Source: an uncultured bacterium
GTDB lineage: Bacteria; Bacillota; Clostridia; Christensenellales; Pumilibacteraceae
DNA length: 6,587 nucleotides
Assembly (NCBI GenBank): GCA_949747725.1
Contig: CATKFJ010000098.1
Location: 1 to 6,587 of the forward strand
Reading direction: 5' to 3'
Every line of letters begins with the position of its first letter. The stretch's first letter is position 1. The translations under genes were made by a program, and so were the position numbers. Below are positions 6,101 through 6,587 of this stretch, in pieces. The notes under the pieces are model-generated. The model saw only the letters and a list, made by a program, of their open reading frames with translations, did no database searches and was not told where the DNA came from.

Positions 6101-6587
6101 TTAATCTGCGCTTGCCGACAGCGATATGTTCGATAACTGAACATTCACGGCTTGCCCGCAATCTCCTTTCGAAGCAAGAATGATTGCGAAATTCTCGACA
6201 TCTTCCGCAACCGTTACCGTAAGGGTAACGGTTTTTGTCGTTGCCGCATGGGTAACTTCCGCCGCATTATTGTTTAATAATCCTGTTGTTCCGTCATACG
6301 TAATTTTTCCGTTCACGCAAGTCCCGCTGTAAACGACTCCCGTAAACCAATAATTGCCCGTCATATCTACCGCCGCAATATCCAGTTGCAACGTGTAGAT
6401 GCCCGCTTTCACCGTTCCGAAACAAAGCGCAATTTCCGACCAAGTCGTGGGCGTTGCCACTTTCAAGGCTCCCCCCCCCGCTACGCTCGCGCTTGTCGCA
6501 GCTTTCGTGACTGCCATACTGCCGTCTTTTCCCGCAACGGTAATACCCGAACCGTAGTCGGCTATACTGTAACTGTAAACAGACGCA
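6101..6587 (-). CDS. Secreted beta-sandwich protein, C-terminal part (carbohydrate-binding-module-like), 5' end outside window
   Basis: The reading frame is open from the window edge to a TAA at 6101-6103, giving the last 161 residues of a longer protein. An internal ATG at 6517 is not a credible start: the frame continues in the same style upstream and no ribosome binding site precedes it. The visible part alternates short hydrophobic strands with Thr/Ser/Gly loops. A segment reading G-G-G-A-L-K-V, a Trp soon after, a strand reading A-G-I-Y-T-L-Q-L, and a final strand V-Q-L-S-N-I-S-L-S recall the order of strands in CBM4/9-type carbohydrate-binding modules; this is pattern resemblance, not a proven match. 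Two Cys (in G-T-C-V-N and G-D-C-G-Q) could form a disulfide. There is no C-terminal membrane anchor or sorting motif. The stop lies 16 bases before the next gene, so it is probably co-transcribed with the transporter. The upstream part could be a glycoside hydrolase or further binding modules; this cannot be seen. A run of nine G lies in the coding strand. Confidence 0.8.
   Translation of the reverse strand, partial: ASVYSYSIADYGSGITVAGKDGSMAVTKAATSASVAGGGALKVATPTTWSEIALCFGTVKAGIYTLQLDIAAVDMTGNYWFTGVVYSGTCVNGKITYDGTTGLLNNNAAEVTHAATTKTVTLTVTVAEDVENFAIILASKGDCGQAVNVQLSNISLSASAD
6209..6236 (+). repeat. Perfect 10-bp inverted repeat with T5 tail inside a coding region (terminator-like)
   Basis: On the plus strand AACCGTTACC (6209-6218) and GGTAACGGTT (6224-6233) are perfect reverse complements around a five-base loop GTAAG; the T run at 6232-6236 overlaps the end of the right arm. 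The shape resembles an intrinsic terminator for plus-strand transcription. It lies within the minus-strand gene and encodes its T-V-T-L-T-V-T-V strand, where Thr/Val codons ACC/ACG and GTT/GTA readily make such palindromes. On the minus strand no U run follows it, so it should not stop the operon's own transcript. A role is unproven. Confidence 0.6.
6471..6479 (-). repeat. Homopolymer run of nine G in the coding strand (C on +)
   Basis: Nine consecutive C on the plus strand read as G in the gene and encode the Gly run in V-A-G-G-G-A-L-K-V. With nine, the frame continues to the normal stop at 6101. Loss of one G would bring a TGA into frame at 6463-6465, two codons after the run; gain of one would shift the frame and meet a TGA roughly 60 codons later. 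It may be a phase-variable tract or a spot prone to sequencing error. Confidence 0.9.

Noticed and set aside
6085..6144. Longer N-terminus for the MalG-type permease from ATG at 6144
   Set aside because: It would overlap the upstream gene by 44 bases; the residues it adds do not look like a permease tail, and ATG 6084 has its own GGAG.

Overview
The window is a single, tightly packed minus-strand gene cluster. It reads from about 6587 down to 1 with no gap longer than 36 bases between genes. In transcription order it holds: (1) the 3' end of a secreted beta-sandwich protein that resembles a carbohydrate-binding module (6101-6587, 5' end outside the window); (2) a MalG/UgpE-type ABC permease (5188-6084); (3) a lipoprotein solute-binding protein of family 1 (3592-5151); (4) a MalF/UgpA-type ABC permease (2633-3583); (5) a large secreted protein (1-2620, 3' end outside the window) made of about four beta-rich units of roughly 200 residues, ending in an acidic linker and a Gly-Cys-Gly-Cys-Gly-Ser motif that runs into a hydrophobic stretch. 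No RNA gene, CRISPR array, insertion sequence or convincing promoter or terminator was found.

Organism: the lipobox signal peptide, strong AGGAGG-type ribosome binding sites, a CUT1 sugar transporter without its own ATPase, and secreted proteins with C-terminal anchoring signals all suggest a Gram-positive bacterium of the Bacillota, probably an uncultured, moderate-GC gut-type clostridial lineage. Codon choice favours NCG codons (GCG, ACG, TCG) and avoids TTA and TCA. The lineage is an inference from style, not from a marker gene.

How the genes fit together: genes 2-4 supply the membrane channel and the extracytoplasmic receptor of a carbohydrate importer. The energising ATPase is not here; in many Firmicutes a shared MsmK-type ATPase encoded elsewhere serves several such systems. 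The importer is flanked on both sides by secreted beta-sandwich proteins with no recognisable catalytic motif. Short spacings (16, 36, 8 and 12 bases), with ribosome binding sites overlapping upstream stop codons at two junctions, indicate one co-transcribed, partly translationally coupled unit. The simplest reading is a glycan-capture and uptake locus: surface proteins bind polysaccharide or oligosaccharide, the lipoprotein receives the product, and the two permeases import it. The substrate cannot be read from the sequence.

The most notable points are the large terminal protein with its Cys-Gly-rich C-terminal motif, the unusual permease-receptor-permease order, a run of nine G residues inside the first gene, and a terminator-like inverted repeat inside the same gene.
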